This document shows, piece after piece, positions 8,349 to 16,438 of a stretch of DNA of 64,000 nt. Under the pieces are notes generated by a model, which had not been told where the DNA came from, searched no databases, and saw only the letters and a program-made list of their open reading frames with translations. The translations under genes and the position numbers were made by a program. Numbering within the stretch: position 1 is the stretch's first letter; each line of letters starts with the position of its first letter. This DNA is from Paraburkholderia fungorum (GTDB lineage: Bacteria; Pseudomonadota; Gammaproteobacteria; Burkholderiales; Burkholderiaceae). The DNA is taken from assembly GCF_902833645.1 (NCBI RefSeq), contig NZ_CADFGE010000009.1, forward strand, positions 275,719 through 339,718, read 5' to 3'.

Positions 8349-8855
8349 TCAGATGAGTGGCTTTACGACCAACTCGACGTCTTTGCCGTTGGATTGCCCT
8401 ACCACCGTTGGAATTCCAACCGGCACCGCCCGATCAACATGCATCGATTCCACCCGATCACCGTTCACATCGAAGGTGACGTGTGCGGTTCCATTGGCGT
8501 CAAGGGAATCAACGGTGGCTGCAACGACTACAGTCGAGCTACCAGACAAGCTCGTTACACCAACGAAGTTGACGAAGCCTCGTGACTCCACCATCGCCTT
8601 CGACTGATGATCGCGATAGGTGATAGACAGGCTCGCTTGCGGCAGGGACTTGCCATCCTGCCAGCGGCCTCCGGCGCAAATCATTGCCTGACGATCAACC
8701 GTGTTCCCGATAGCACCGTTGTAAATGTCGTCACATGACGCATTCAGAGTTACAGCCTGATCTTGAGGCCAAACCTCCCTGACATACTTCACCTGATCGG
8801 CCATCGCCACGGTTACGACGCACGCTAGCGCCATCAGCAAAGTCACTTTTTTCAC
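8349..8855 (-). CDS. Secreted hypothetical protein
   Basis: 168 residues with a Sec-type signal peptide (MKKVTLLMALACVVTVAMA, cleavage likely near residue 19). The mature part has two Cys pairs suitable for disulfides (SCDDIYNG and MICAGGRW) and a Ser/Val-rich beta-like second half (SLSGSSTVVVAATVDSL). No family recognised. The start is GTG at 8855 after GGAAAAG. A second secreted protein of similar size is encoded at 19614-20096, but the two are not clearly related. Confidence 0.65.
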   Translation of the reverse strand: MKKVTLLMALACVVTVAMADQVKYVREVWPQDQAVTLNASCDDIYNGAIGNTVDRQAMICAGGRWQDGKSLPQASLSITYRDHQSKAMVESRGFVNFVGVTSLSGSSTVVVAATVDSLDANGTAHVTFDVNGDRVESMHVDRAVPVGIPTVVGQSNGKDVELVVKPLI

Positions 8856-9026
8856 GTTGCTCTTTTCCTTTCATTGAGTCGGGATTTTACGTAGCGTTTC
8901 GCTATCTTCGGGGTACTATCAATGTCATGCACCGGTCTCATCAAATCGGGTATCCGGCTTACCCGGTAGTATCTGACTGGCTGGGTCTGATTTCGATCAC
9001 TCGCTTTTGTGCCGATAGCTGCCGGT

Positions 9027-9455
9027 TCATCTCTTGCCGGCAACGCTGGAAATCAGCGCTTCGGCTATGTTGCCGACGACTTTTCCGGCATCCTTGACAG
9101 CATCGATGGTCTTTTCTTCCATGTTGAACTGGCGAGTCAACGCAGTAACTTCACCTCGCACCAATTCCCGATTCATGGCGCGCACTTTCTTGACATAGCT
9201 TTCCGCGAAGATTGACTTCGACCAGTCCCAGCCGACGGCCCCTGGCTGCTCCTCCCACTGTGAGGTCTTCCCGGTCATGAAATTCTGCTCGCCGCTGAAG
9301 GCATCGACGGCTGCTCCAACCAAGACTTCGAAACCGAGTACGCCAGGACCAAGCGCTATCTTCTCGCCGGTTGTGAGACGGTTCCTGTCTGCGCGAAGCG
9401 CGCCATCAATTTCCGCCTGCGTGGGAGGATCCCTGAAGATATTGATATCACTCAT
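9027..9455 (-). CDS. Hypothetical protein
   Basis: 142 residues, hydrophilic at the start (DINIFRDPPTQAEIDGALRADRNRL), then a Gly/Ala/Val stretch (GPGVLGFEVLVGAAVDAF) and a helical C-terminus. No known domain recognised. The ATG at 9455 is preceded by GGGAAAAC; a GTG one codon upstream is equally possible. It belongs to the run of small co-directional genes that share GGAAAA-like ribosome sites. Confidence 0.5.
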   Translation of the reverse strand: MSDINIFRDPPTQAEIDGALRADRNRLTTGEKIALGPGVLGFEVLVGAAVDAFSGEQNFMTGKTSQWEEQPGAVGWDWSKSIFAESYVKKVRAMNRELVRGEVTALTRQFNMEEKTIDAVKDAGKVVGNIAEALISSVAGKR

Positions 9456-9586
9456 CACATGTTTTCCCGTTGGATTTTGCGAGTGTCAACCGCAGAATGC
9501 GGCTTCACGCGCCAATGCATTTCTAACCTCATCAACCGCGTAAGCCGGATACCCAGCAAACCTAGCGCTTATGCAATGCCAGAGGT

Positions 9587-10087
9587 TCAATCTTCGTTTC
9601 GCGCTAGTTTCCACCCACTGCGCGGGTCCATCAGCAGATCGTTCGCATGGGCGCAGGCCCCGGCAGTGGTCAATTGCACGCGAATGATGCCAAGCTGTGG
9701 ATTGCGCACAAGGCATTCGATAGTGTCGCCCACTCGGGCGAACTTGGTCAGATCCATAGTGTTCCTCGCCTGCCCTTTCCATGTATATTCCCACGTCGTC
9801 GGACAGTGCCTGACCAACGCTGCAACAACCGCCCGGATGTTGCGATGATCGCGGCAACGATCAACGCCACCTCCAGGTATGCAGTGAATCTCCGGGACAG
9901 CATCCAGGCTCCCAGCAAATGCCCCCACATAATCGGACTGGATCAGCACCCGACGCTGCAACTCCTCACGGCTCATGTCTTTGATCTCAGCTACAAAGTC
10001 TGGGGAAACATGCCTCAATTGCTTGCACAGTTCGTCGATCCAGTCGTTGCTTGGCTCGCCAATTTTTTTCGAGTTCGTTGGGTCCAT
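9587..10087 (-). CDS. Hypothetical protein
   Basis: 166 residues, soluble, with a helical N-terminus (IDELCKQLRHVSPDFVAEIKDMSREEL) and a beta-rich C-terminal half (GDTIECLVRNPQLGIIRVQL). No recognised family. It starts two bases after the stop of the ASCH gene at 10090, so translational coupling is likely. Confidence 0.55.
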   Translation of the reverse strand: MDPTNSKKIGEPSNDWIDELCKQLRHVSPDFVAEIKDMSREELQRRVLIQSDYVGAFAGSLDAVPEIHCIPGGGVDRCRDHRNIRAVVAALVRHCPTTWEYTWKGQARNTMDLTKFARVGDTIECLVRNPQLGIIRVQLTTAGACAHANDLLMDPRSGWKLARNED

Positions 10088-10089
10088 CT

Positions 10090-10554
10090 TCAGGCTGCTT
10101 CGGCCATCAGTTCATCTGGCACGTCGAAGAATCCTTGCATTCCGCGAAACGGCACCGGTTTGGCCAGCACCTTTGAGTCGGATACTCGCCAGGCAAATCG
10201 CCCTGCACTGAAGTATCCGAATCCGTTGTGATCCTCTGCGCGTTCGGCCGCCAAACTCTCACAGAGAATCACGGACCCGATGATGCAACCACGAGGCATC
10301 TCACCGCACGTCCGGTATCCGGCGCCTACGATCGCTGCGACATACGCGTCCATCGCCTCGTCCGCAGCTATTCCGTCTTTACGAGCAAGGATGTATTGGA
10401 CAATTTCGATCAGGCCACCATCGGCCTTTGCGGCATGAATGGCAACTCGCTTCCCGAGCAGGGTTCGAGGAACTGTCCATCCGCGGGTTTCGTATCGTTT
10501 CGGCCCAAGAAGCAAAAGGGTCGCGTGAGGTTGCCAGATCGATATTGCTTTCAT
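10090..10554 (-). CDS. ASCH-domain protein
   Basis: 154 residues. The N-terminus MKAISIWQPHATLLLLGPKRYETRGW is the ASCH-fold signature (hydrophobic strand, W-P-H, then the K-x-YETR-x-W element), followed by LGKRVAIHAAK and GCIIGSVILCES. ASCH domains belong to the PUA-like fold and bind RNA or modified nucleotides; plasmid and phage copies are common and mostly uncharacterised. The ATG at 10554 follows AGGAAAAG. The gene just downstream (9587-10087) begins two bases after it. Confidence 0.75.
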   Translation of the reverse strand: MKAISIWQPHATLLLLGPKRYETRGWTVPRTLLGKRVAIHAAKADGGLIEIVQYILARKDGIAADEAMDAYVAAIVGAGYRTCGEMPRGCIIGSVILCESLAAERAEDHNGFGYFSAGRFAWRVSDSKVLAKPVPFRGMQGFFDVPDELMAEAA

Positions 10555-10874
10555 CGCTTTTCCTGTTGATCTACCCGCGGTCAAAACCACCCCTCACGGC
10601 AACTCCGACTTTGCTATGGACCGAAGATTCCGACGCCCACTCGTAACACCGAGTAGGTCCGCAAACACGTCTGCACGGCAATGGTAAGCAAAGAGTCCAC
10701 AATCACAAACACAACGATGGCGGCGGCTTTCCGCGACCAAAAACCAAATCCACATAGCACGCGCAGCGTATCAGGAACCTAATATGCGGCTTGGAAGCAA
10801 ATCACCATGCCTGTGACGTTTTCGACGTCTTCCACGGCCGATCCGATCTGTCTCACGTTCATCTGCTTCCCTTT
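10555..10874. other. Gene-free stretch
   Basis: About 320 bases with no supported gene, and no strong hairpin or repeat that I can see. It probably contains a promoter for the genes running left, but I cannot identify -35/-10 elements with confidence. Confidence 0.4.
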
Positions 10875-11066
10875 TCACCGGCCCCTATCAGCCCGTGCGG
10901 CTTCCAGGTCGTCGGCTGACTCCCCAATCAGTAAATAGCCAACGGGAGCTGTGGCCGAGCCAGGTGTACGGTAGAAGAAAGACGAGTCCAATCCTAGCTC
11001 TTCGAGTGCCTTCCGAAGCTGGCTCACTTTCTCCAACACCAAGGCATTGCGCACTTTGTCGGTCAT
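10875..11066 (-). CDS. Small hypothetical protein
   Basis: 63 residues (MTDKVRNALVLEKVSQLRKAL then EELGLDSSFFYRTPGSA). A helical N-terminus is followed by a short beta-like stretch (PVGYLLIGESADDL). The start at 11066 is chosen for the upstream ACGGAAAATCAA element shared with neighbouring genes; the longer open frame upstream overlaps the next gene out of phase. Function unknown. Confidence 0.5.
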   Translation of the reverse strand: MTDKVRNALVLEKVSQLRKALEELGLDSSFFYRTPGSATAPVGYLLIGESADDLEAARADRGR

Positions 11067-11082
11067 TTGATTTTCCGTTGCG

Positions 11083-11280
11083 TTAGCGAATGCCAAAAAA
11101 ACGCTTGAGGTCATCGCGACTGCCTGCTCGATTCGCCCCCGGACGCTTCGTGTGAAGCAAAGAACAAGACGCAACCAACGCAGCAAGCAACGCCATCCCG
11201 AAGCTGCCTCGCATCGCGTACACGACAGCAGCGATCGCCGCGAGTATCGCCGCGCCATAAAACAGGTGTTTCGGCTTCAT
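11083..11280 (-). CDS. Small membrane protein
   Basis: 65 residues with two hydrophobic segments (LFYGAAILAAIAAVVYAM and GMALLAALVASCSLL) and a basic C-terminal tail (KRPGANRAGSRDDLKRFFGIR), suggesting a two-pass inner-membrane protein with a cytosolic tail. It is preceded by ACGGAAAATTAGCAC. No family recognised. Confidence 0.55.
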   Translation of the reverse strand: MKPKHLFYGAAILAAIAAVVYAMRGSFGMALLAALVASCSLLHTKRPGANRAGSRDDLKRFFGIR

Positions 11281-11297
11281 GTGCTAATTTTCCGTTG

Positions 11298-11534
11298 TCA
11301 GGAGGCGAGGTTGGCGCTGACAAAATCAGCGATTTGCGCGGGCGTTGCAGGACCGATATTCGCTGCTTTTGCGATACGGTCAAATGCCACATCGACTTGA
11401 CTCAGATAATCTTCCTGAGTATCGAGCAAGAGTTTCGCCTCCCTACATTCGTCGCACAGTCCAGCATCGCGCTCGTCGCTGGTGTTGCACTGACCGCCGC
11501 ATTTCGCGTGGTTGCTGCACAAGATGAGTTCCAT
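11298..11534 (-). CDS. Small zinc-ribbon-like protein
   Basis: 78 residues. The N-terminal third carries Cys residues in CSNHAKCGGQC and LCDEC, a plausible zinc-binding knuckle, followed by a helical region (DTQEDYLSQVDVAFDRIAKAA). No named family recognised. It sits among co-directional small genes with a CGGAAAAC upstream element. Confidence 0.55.
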   Translation of the reverse strand: MELILCSNHAKCGGQCNTSDERDAGLCDECREAKLLLDTQEDYLSQVDVAFDRIAKAANIGPATPAQIADFVSANLAS

Positions 11535-11566
11535 GATGTTGTTTTCCGAATTTTCCTATCCGTTAT

Positions 11567-11971
11567 TCACCACGACCGGGTATCGCCCATACCGCGCGCA
11601 AAGTTCGTTTGCTCGCGGTGTATTGCGAGCGAAAAACTTGTGGCGAAGGAGCCGACAGCCAGCGTCAACACGGCGAGATAACCGTTGTGCATGGTCGCGG
11701 CTGGGAGCATTTCGGTCCAGCTTGCAACTTGAGGAACCGGCCCGCTCAAGACGCTGTGAAACAACTCGAAACCGATATCGAGCACGTGGCCGACTCCACC
11801 GAACCCATACTGTGCGAGCGCGTCACGCACCACATTGAGCTGCACCGCGCCGATCATCTGCAATGCCACGGCCAGAGCTACAGCCGCGCCGAAAACTTGC
11901 GAGAAAATCCGCTCCGTCTTCGATGGCGGCAAAGGCTTCTGTTCAATGTTGGGAGGGAAGAAGTTGTTCAT
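11567..11971 (-). CDS. Membrane protein of unknown function
   Basis: 134 residues with hydrophobic stretches near residues 24-45 (IFSQVFGAAVALAVALQMIGA) and 94-117 (GYLAVLTLAVGSFATSFSLA) and a proline-rich N-terminus. The start at 11971 follows ATCGGAAAATAT. It lies 14 bases after the gene at 11986-12510. No family recognised. Confidence 0.55.
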   Translation of the reverse strand: MNNFFPPNIEQKPLPPSKTERIFSQVFGAAVALAVALQMIGAVQLNVVRDALAQYGFGGVGHVLDIGFELFHSVLSGPVPQVASWTEMLPAATMHNGYLAVLTLAVGSFATSFSLAIHREQTNFARGMGDTRSW

Positions 11972-11985
11972 ATATTTTCCGATGG

Positions 11986-12510
11986 CTAGATGCCGCCGTG
12001 GTTGACGACAAACAGCAACGCTTCCTGACTGCCATTCGCAGCAGCCTTTCGGACCAGTTCAAGTCCCTTCGCGTGTAGCTGCTGCGGAGTCAACGAGCGG
12101 TCGATCTTGAGGTAGCGTTCGGGATGCTCGGCTTGCATCAGCGCGCGTCCAACCAAGAACATAGCCGATGGATCGCCCGCATCCGACTCCTTTAGCAGCA
12201 GGCCGGGATAGTCTTCGGCGTAATGCATTGCCAACCACGTACCCGCCGCGAGGTTCCCCGCCTTCATGGCAGATTCCATGGACGGACGCATTTCGCGCTT
12301 GTCTACCGACTTCGCCCATTGTTGAATCGGCGCGTGCGATTCGTTACCAATCAACAACAGCATTGCCAGAACGCCGCAAAGAATTCCAGCCTTCTTGAGC
12401 CGTTTGCGCACAGCAGGGTCGGGGTTGAGCAGCAACGCTGTTTTCTCCGGCCATTGGATCGACGCAGCAGCTTCCCGGCGAGCGAGCGACAGTACGTTGG
12501 TCTTGTTCAT
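11986..12510 (-). CDS. Membrane-anchored protein with Sel1-like helical C-terminus
   Basis: 174 residues. A cytosolic N-terminus (about 40 residues) is followed by one membrane segment (ILCGVLAMLLLIG, about 43-56). The exported C-terminal part contains helical repeats reminiscent of Sel1/TPR (SAMKAGNLAAGTWLAMHYAEDYP; DAGDPSAMFLVGRALM; GLELVRKAAANGSQEALLFV). Sel1-type repeats usually mediate protein contacts. Function here unknown. AGGACC is upstream of the start. Confidence 0.55.
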   Translation of the reverse strand: MNKTNVLSLARREAAASIQWPEKTALLLNPDPAVRKRLKKAGILCGVLAMLLLIGNESHAPIQQWAKSVDKREMRPSMESAMKAGNLAAGTWLAMHYAEDYPGLLLKESDAGDPSAMFLVGRALMQAEHPERYLKIDRSLTPQQLHAKGLELVRKAAANGSQEALLFVVNHGGI

Positions 12511-12618
12511 TGCTTTTTGGTCCTGTGGTTCCGGCTACCGAGCCGTGCGGGGCGTTCTCACGCCAAGTGTTTTCCTGTTGGGCCGCGCAAAACTGCGCGA
12601 GCGCTTTTCCGTTGTCTG

Positions 12619-12822
12619 CTACGCGATCAAACCGTGTTCGCGAAACAGCGCGATATCGTCTGGATCGGCGTTCTCTGCACCACCGCCCTGATCGAACAGG
12701 CTGCGTACGGCCGGCGTGACGACCCCCTCTTCACGAAGCAGCACCGAGACAGCGCAGTAATATCCTCTGCACCAGACGTCGCCAGAGCGCACAGATTTCG
12801 TCGCGTCGCGTTTCGTAGCCAT
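12619..12822 (-). CDS. Small hypothetical protein
   Basis: 67 residues (MATKRDATKSVRSGDVWCRGY, then YCAVSVLLREEGVVTPAVRSLFD). The ATG at 12822 follows CAGGTG. The sequence suggests a small soluble alpha/beta protein; no family recognised. It is 11 bases downstream of the gene at 12834-13004. Confidence 0.45.
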   Translation of the reverse strand: MATKRDATKSVRSGDVWCRGYYCAVSVLLREEGVVTPAVRSLFDQGGGAENADPDDIALFREHGLIA

Positions 12823-12833
12823 TAAACACCTGG

Positions 12834-13004
12834 TCACTGTTGAGATTCGGTCCACTCGCGAGCCTGTTCATTCAGGTCCGCGACGGCGCGATGCGAAAGA
12901 AGCACCCGCACATCGGTCGTGCCGATGACGATAAAGTCGTCGGCAATTTCGCTGCATCCTGCTGCTTCAAGCATCTTGACCGCAGCCTGAGAGAGTTTGG
13001 CCAT
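12834..13004 (-). CDS. Very small hypothetical protein
   Basis: 56 residues (MAKLSQAAVKMLEAAGCSEI, then DFIVIGTTDVRVLLSHRAV). The start at 13004 follows AAAGGAAAAGC; the open frame continues upstream to 13163 but without a ribosome site. Function unknown. Part of the chain of closely spaced minus-strand genes. Confidence 0.45.
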   Translation of the reverse strand: MAKLSQAAVKMLEAAGCSEIADDFIVIGTTDVRVLLSHRAVADLNEQAREWTESQQ

Positions 13005-13065
13005 GCTTTTCCTTTGGACGGGACACCGAATGTCCCAATCAGGTGTTACCGGATTTTCCTCTGTG

Positions 13066-13854
13066 TTAGTCCTGCCCCCGATACCATTCGCCGGTCTTTG
13101 CGTCGAATCGCTCGCATCGCCGAGATGCCCAAAACCCAGTTTCCTCGTTGCGATACCGACCAAGGTTATCGAAAAGTGCAGCGCAAGCGGCTGGCTCGCT
13201 TACAGACAGCCTGGCGAATGCATCCCAGTGAGGCCCACGATCTTCCGAGACAATGAGCGAAAGTCGCCCTTCCATCTCTAGGTAATGGAGCACGTCGGTG
13301 TACGAGTAGCCTTCAGCCGGGTGAGGATCGTCGATCCCGAGGGTATCCACCCCTTCGAAATCCTCCCCTGTGATCCGTCTGTAGAGCTTGCGGGCCATAT
13401 CGCGACTGATCCCGCTGTATTCCTCGAGAGCGTCCGCGCCGGGTACCCGAAGCCAGATGCGCGACGCCCAAGCCGGCTCGCCATAATCGCCGGTTACCTC
13501 GCGGGAGCCACCAACCGTGATCGTCCAATCACAGTAGCAAAGGCGACTTCCGCGGCTCAGGCAGTCATGGATAATCATCGGCGTCAGGTGTTTCACCTCG
13601 ATGCGACGGTTGCGATCGAAAATCTCTTCGTAGCAGTCCTTGTATTCAAGCGACTCCCAAAACGGACTTTCCCGCACGTCAACACCTTTCTCACGCGCGG
13701 CCTTGGCGAGTTCCCGCATGTCCGATCCAATGGCGCCAACCAAGACACTCAGCGCCGTAGTCTTGCCGTAATCGTGCCGCCTTCCGATGCGCAATAGCGC
13801 CGAAAGACACGCAAGATCAAGCAGCGTATCTCTCGTAGGTGACATGGACTTCAT
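13066..13854 (-). CDS. Hypothetical soluble protein
   Basis: 262 residues (MKSMSPTRDTLLDLACLSAL, ...). Charged and soluble, with no signal peptide or membrane segment. Notable elements are LRIGRRHDYGKTTALSVLVG, which contains GKTT but lacks a full Walker A, and HLTPMIIHDCLSRGSRLCYC. The start at 13854 overlaps the stop of the gene at 13851-14108 by four bases (ATGA), so the genes are coupled. I do not recognise the family. Confidence 0.6.
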   Translation of the reverse strand: MKSMSPTRDTLLDLACLSALLRIGRRHDYGKTTALSVLVGAIGSDMRELAKAAREKGVDVRESPFWESLEYKDCYEEIFDRNRRIEVKHLTPMIIHDCLSRGSRLCYCDWTITVGGSREVTGDYGEPAWASRIWLRVPGADALEEYSGISRDMARKLYRRITGEDFEGVDTLGIDDPHPAEGYSYTDVLHYLEMEGRLSLIVSEDRGPHWDAFARLSVSEPAACAALFDNLGRYRNEETGFWASRRCERFDAKTGEWYRGQD

Positions 13855-14108
13855 GAGCATCCCTCTGTTCCGGTCGCGTATTGACGACCGGCCGAGCGCA
13901 CTGCCGCGAGTGCGGATACCGGCATACGCCAACCGTTTCGGCGGATAGTCACTTTGACCTTCCGTGAACCGTAACGACGCATGCGATCCAACTTTTTCTC
14001 CGCATGTTGGTTGAGGATCGGAAGCATCGAAACGCCTTTGTCGAAGGCGAAGACCTTTCCGCCTCGCGCCTCGATTTGTCGAGCGGCAATCTGCTGCAGT
14101 TCGAACAT
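13851..14108 (-). CDS. Small basic hypothetical protein
   Basis: 85 residues, Arg/Lys-rich (MFELQQIAARQIEARGGKVF; KLDRMRRYGSRKVKVTIRRN). The start at 14108 has an excellent GAGGAGAAAAGA site. The basic character would suit nucleic-acid binding, but no motif confirms this. It overlaps the next gene by four bases. Confidence 0.55.
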   Translation of the reverse strand: MFELQQIAARQIEARGGKVFAFDKGVSMLPILNQHAEKKLDRMRRYGSRKVKVTIRRNGWRMPVSALAAVRSAGRQYATGTEGCS

Positions 14109-14121
14109 TCTTTTCTCCTCG

Positions 14122-14397
14122 TCAGTGCTTCGCAACAAACTCGTTGATGACCAACAGGACTAGCGCGATAGGCGGTAACAGAATCATCGTCCTCGCCTTG
14201 GCAGACAGAAAGGGCAAGCACTTCGAGATGGATACTGTCTGCCCTGCCTTGATGGCCTGAGACGCTACTTTTAGACCGTGCTCCGACAAGTAATGGTCGC
14301 TCAACCACAACGAATTTGTCGTCTTGCCGCATTTTCCGCACGGTAACCAAGCACCGAACTTCAATTCACCACAAGCCTTGCAAACCGCAGTTGTCAT
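14122..14397 (-). CDS. Zinc-ribbon protein with C-terminal membrane segment
   Basis: 91 residues. Two CxxC knuckles (VCKACG and PCGKCG) form a probable zinc ribbon in the first 25 residues. The C-terminus (TMILLPPIALVLLVINEFV) is one membrane span. No named family recognised. AGGAGAAAGAC lies before the start. It is 13 bases upstream of the next gene. Confidence 0.6.
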   Translation of the reverse strand: MTTAVCKACGELKFGAWLPCGKCGKTTNSLWLSDHYLSEHGLKVASQAIKAGQTVSISKCLPFLSAKARTMILLPPIALVLLVINEFVAKH

Positions 14398-14521
14398 GTC
14401 TTTCTCCTAGCCCCTTGTTTCGCCTAAGTCCGGAAACGACACCGGAGATTGGCGCATTCACGGGACCGATATGGAAGGTGTGCAAGAGACTTCGTCCCAT
14501 TCATCACTTGCCTGTCCGTGG

Positions 14522-14767
14522 TCACCGGACTCTCAGTCGTAGCTTCTCCGCCTGGACGGCAACGAACACGAAGGCCGCGACGATCAGCGCATTCTCCGCA
14601 AAAAGCTGTATGGCCCGAAGGAAACGAACATGTCCCGTTACCACTCCGATAATTAGCAACCCCGCGACAAGCAGCTGCGTCCATCCATAGGAGGACCAAT
14701 CACCAATAAAACCCACGGCACCAAGAATGTCGAGCGCACGTGCCTTGATTGTTTTCTCGAGTCCCAC
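14522..14767 (-). CDS. Small membrane protein
   Basis: 81 residues, GTG start at 14767 after GGAGAAATGGAAA. Two hydrophobic stretches (WTQLLVAGLLIIGVVTG and LFAENALIVAAFVFVAV) indicate a two-pass membrane protein with a short basic C-terminus. No family recognised. Confidence 0.5.
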   Translation of the reverse strand: MGLEKTIKARALDILGAVGFIGDWSSYGWTQLLVAGLLIIGVVTGHVRFLRAIQLFAENALIVAAFVFVAVQAEKLRLRVR

Positions 14768-14853
14768 TTTCCATTTCTCCGCTAATCAGCCATCGTCTGC
14801 GCAGCCCCAGACCAGCCAGATGTCCTGCGCCGTCCCAGTTCAGAACCTTTCTA

Positions 14854-15297
14854 CTACCGAAATCGATTAAATAAAGCCCTGAGGCTTCGAGCCAGCATCC
14901 GGTTACAGATCGCTTGGCATCGTGCACGCGACAGAGGGGTGAGACGGTCATCACCGGCAAGCCGCATGAACCCGTCCAACGTGCCGTATGACGCCGCAGC
15001 GGCCATGTGCAGTTGCAGATAGCCGCCGTCGCGTAGTTCAACCAGCGCTGGGACCAACGCTTCGATCTGGTCATCGATCTCGGCCTTCGACTCTGGATCG
15101 TCGTTGGTCAGATCGCACATCCGCCGCAGCAGCGGCTCAAGATATGCGGCTGGGGCGTTTGCCCAGGGATTCATCGTCGTGGTGCCAGCGCTTTTCCCGG
15201 CCTCAAAAACCACGCTACGCATGTTGTCGACGTAGCGTTGATGCAACCGCGCTGCAGCACCGTGATGGCACCCGTCGCCACTCTCCGATTCGTTCAT
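14854..15297 (-). CDS. Hypothetical soluble helical protein
   Basis: 147 residues, mostly helical, rich in Ala, Leu and Arg, with no signal or membrane segment. The stretch NDDPESKAEIDDQIEALVPALVELRDGGY hints at a helical bundle. The start at 15297 has AGGACA nearby. No family recognised. It is promoter-distal to the TelA cluster, with a 58-base gap. Confidence 0.5.
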   Translation of the reverse strand: MNESESGDGCHHGAAARLHQRYVDNMRSVVFEAGKSAGTTTMNPWANAPAAYLEPLLRRMCDLTNDDPESKAEIDDQIEALVPALVELRDGGYLQLHMAAAASYGTLDGFMRLAGDDRLTPLSRARCQAICNRMLARSLRALFNRFR

Positions 15298-15355
15298 CTG
15301 TTGTCCTGACCTCTTTCATCTCGAGTGCGCGTGATATGACGTGGCTACATGCCCG

Positions 15356-16438
15356 TCAGGTTAGAACCGCATTAATCTTCTCCACCTTCTCGCGGCGCAC
15401 GACGTTGCCCTCTTCGTCCAAGATGTACTTGAACGAGTGCTCGCGATTCACGCCCGGAAACATGCGAATAGTCTGCACGAGCTGGTCCTCAGTGAGATCG
15501 GAAAACCGCAGCTTCCGTGTGTGCTGTTGCAGGTCATCGATACGCCGCAGGCGTGCGCGGATCGATTTACCGAAGGCAAAGAGGCTAAGCGCGATGGTCA
15601 AAAGCAGACCCGATGAAGCTGTCTCGACGCTTTCCCACGACTTGAAGCGGTGAACGCGGCCCGTCGCCTCCCGGAAATACGACTGTGCCCAGCTCGAGCG
15701 AGGTTCGTTGAAATACGACTTGTCGATTGCGTACGCCACGTCAGGGCGCGGGGTCAGCCCGGCCTGCTGAAGCGCCTCGGGATTGGAGCTCATCGTCTTG
15801 GCGAAGGCACCGAGATGGTCAGAACTGTGGTCGATGACCGCGATCTGTGCCAGCACATACTGCTCGGCCAGCGTTGACGGCTTCGCAAACGTATCCCGTA
15901 GCCACTTCGTATCCCGAGAATCTACGGCCTGCATGAAGACCTGCCGCGGGCTCAGCTGTGGCGCGCTGCTATCGCTATCAGGCAGACCACCGACTGTGGT
16001 TAGGATAAACATTGGGGCCAGCAGAAGCATTCCAACTCCAACTGCAAGTTTACCTATCGCTCTGATTGTCCCGTCCTGGCTCAGGACGGTCATCGGGACG
16101 CCGACAATGAAACCCAACGGGGCAATCATCTTCCCTAATCCGCCTAGAACTGAAACCATCGAGTTCAACGCACCAGAGAGCGGACTACCACCAAGAGAAG
16201 ATGCGTCTCCCGCGCTCGGGACCGCATCAGAAATATGCGCGAGAATTGACTGGGGAATGTCGAGCGAACTGATCACCGCTGCCGGTACCGCCCAATGAGC
16301 CTTCAGCCCAAAGTACACAGCCAGTCCAGCGGACAGGGCTGCAGCAGCGCCGGCGAGCGATCCGTATCGCACCAACTTCGTTGCCCTCTCGCCAAGGGTA
16401 ACGATCTCCGCCTTGAAATCGGTTACCTGTTGGCTCAC
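15356..16438 (-). CDS. Membrane protein encoded with TelA-type proteins
   Basis: 360 residues with about four to five membrane segments (YGSLAGAAAALSAGLAVYFG; MIAPLGFIVGVPMTVL; LAVGVGMLLLAPMFILT; SGLLLTIALSLFAFG) and a large hydrophilic loop at about 185-275. The C-terminus is charged and probably cytosolic. No named family recognised. The start overlaps the telA-like stop by four bases (ATGA), so the two products probably work together at the inner membrane. Confidence 0.65.
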   Translation of the reverse strand: MSQQVTDFKAEIVTLGERATKLVRYGSLAGAAAALSAGLAVYFGLKAHWAVPAAVISSLDIPQSILAHISDAVPSAGDASSLGGSPLSGALNSMVSVLGGLGKMIAPLGFIVGVPMTVLSQDGTIRAIGKLAVGVGMLLLAPMFILTTVGGLPDSDSSAPQLSPRQVFMQAVDSRDTKWLRDTFAKPSTLAEQYVLAQIAVIDHSSDHLGAFAKTMSSNPEALQQAGLTPRPDVAYAIDKSYFNEPRSSWAQSYFREATGRVHRFKSWESVETASSGLLLTIALSLFAFGKSIRARLRRIDDLQQHTRKLRFSDLTEDQLVQTIRMFPGVNREHSFKYILDEEGNVVRREKVEKINAVLT

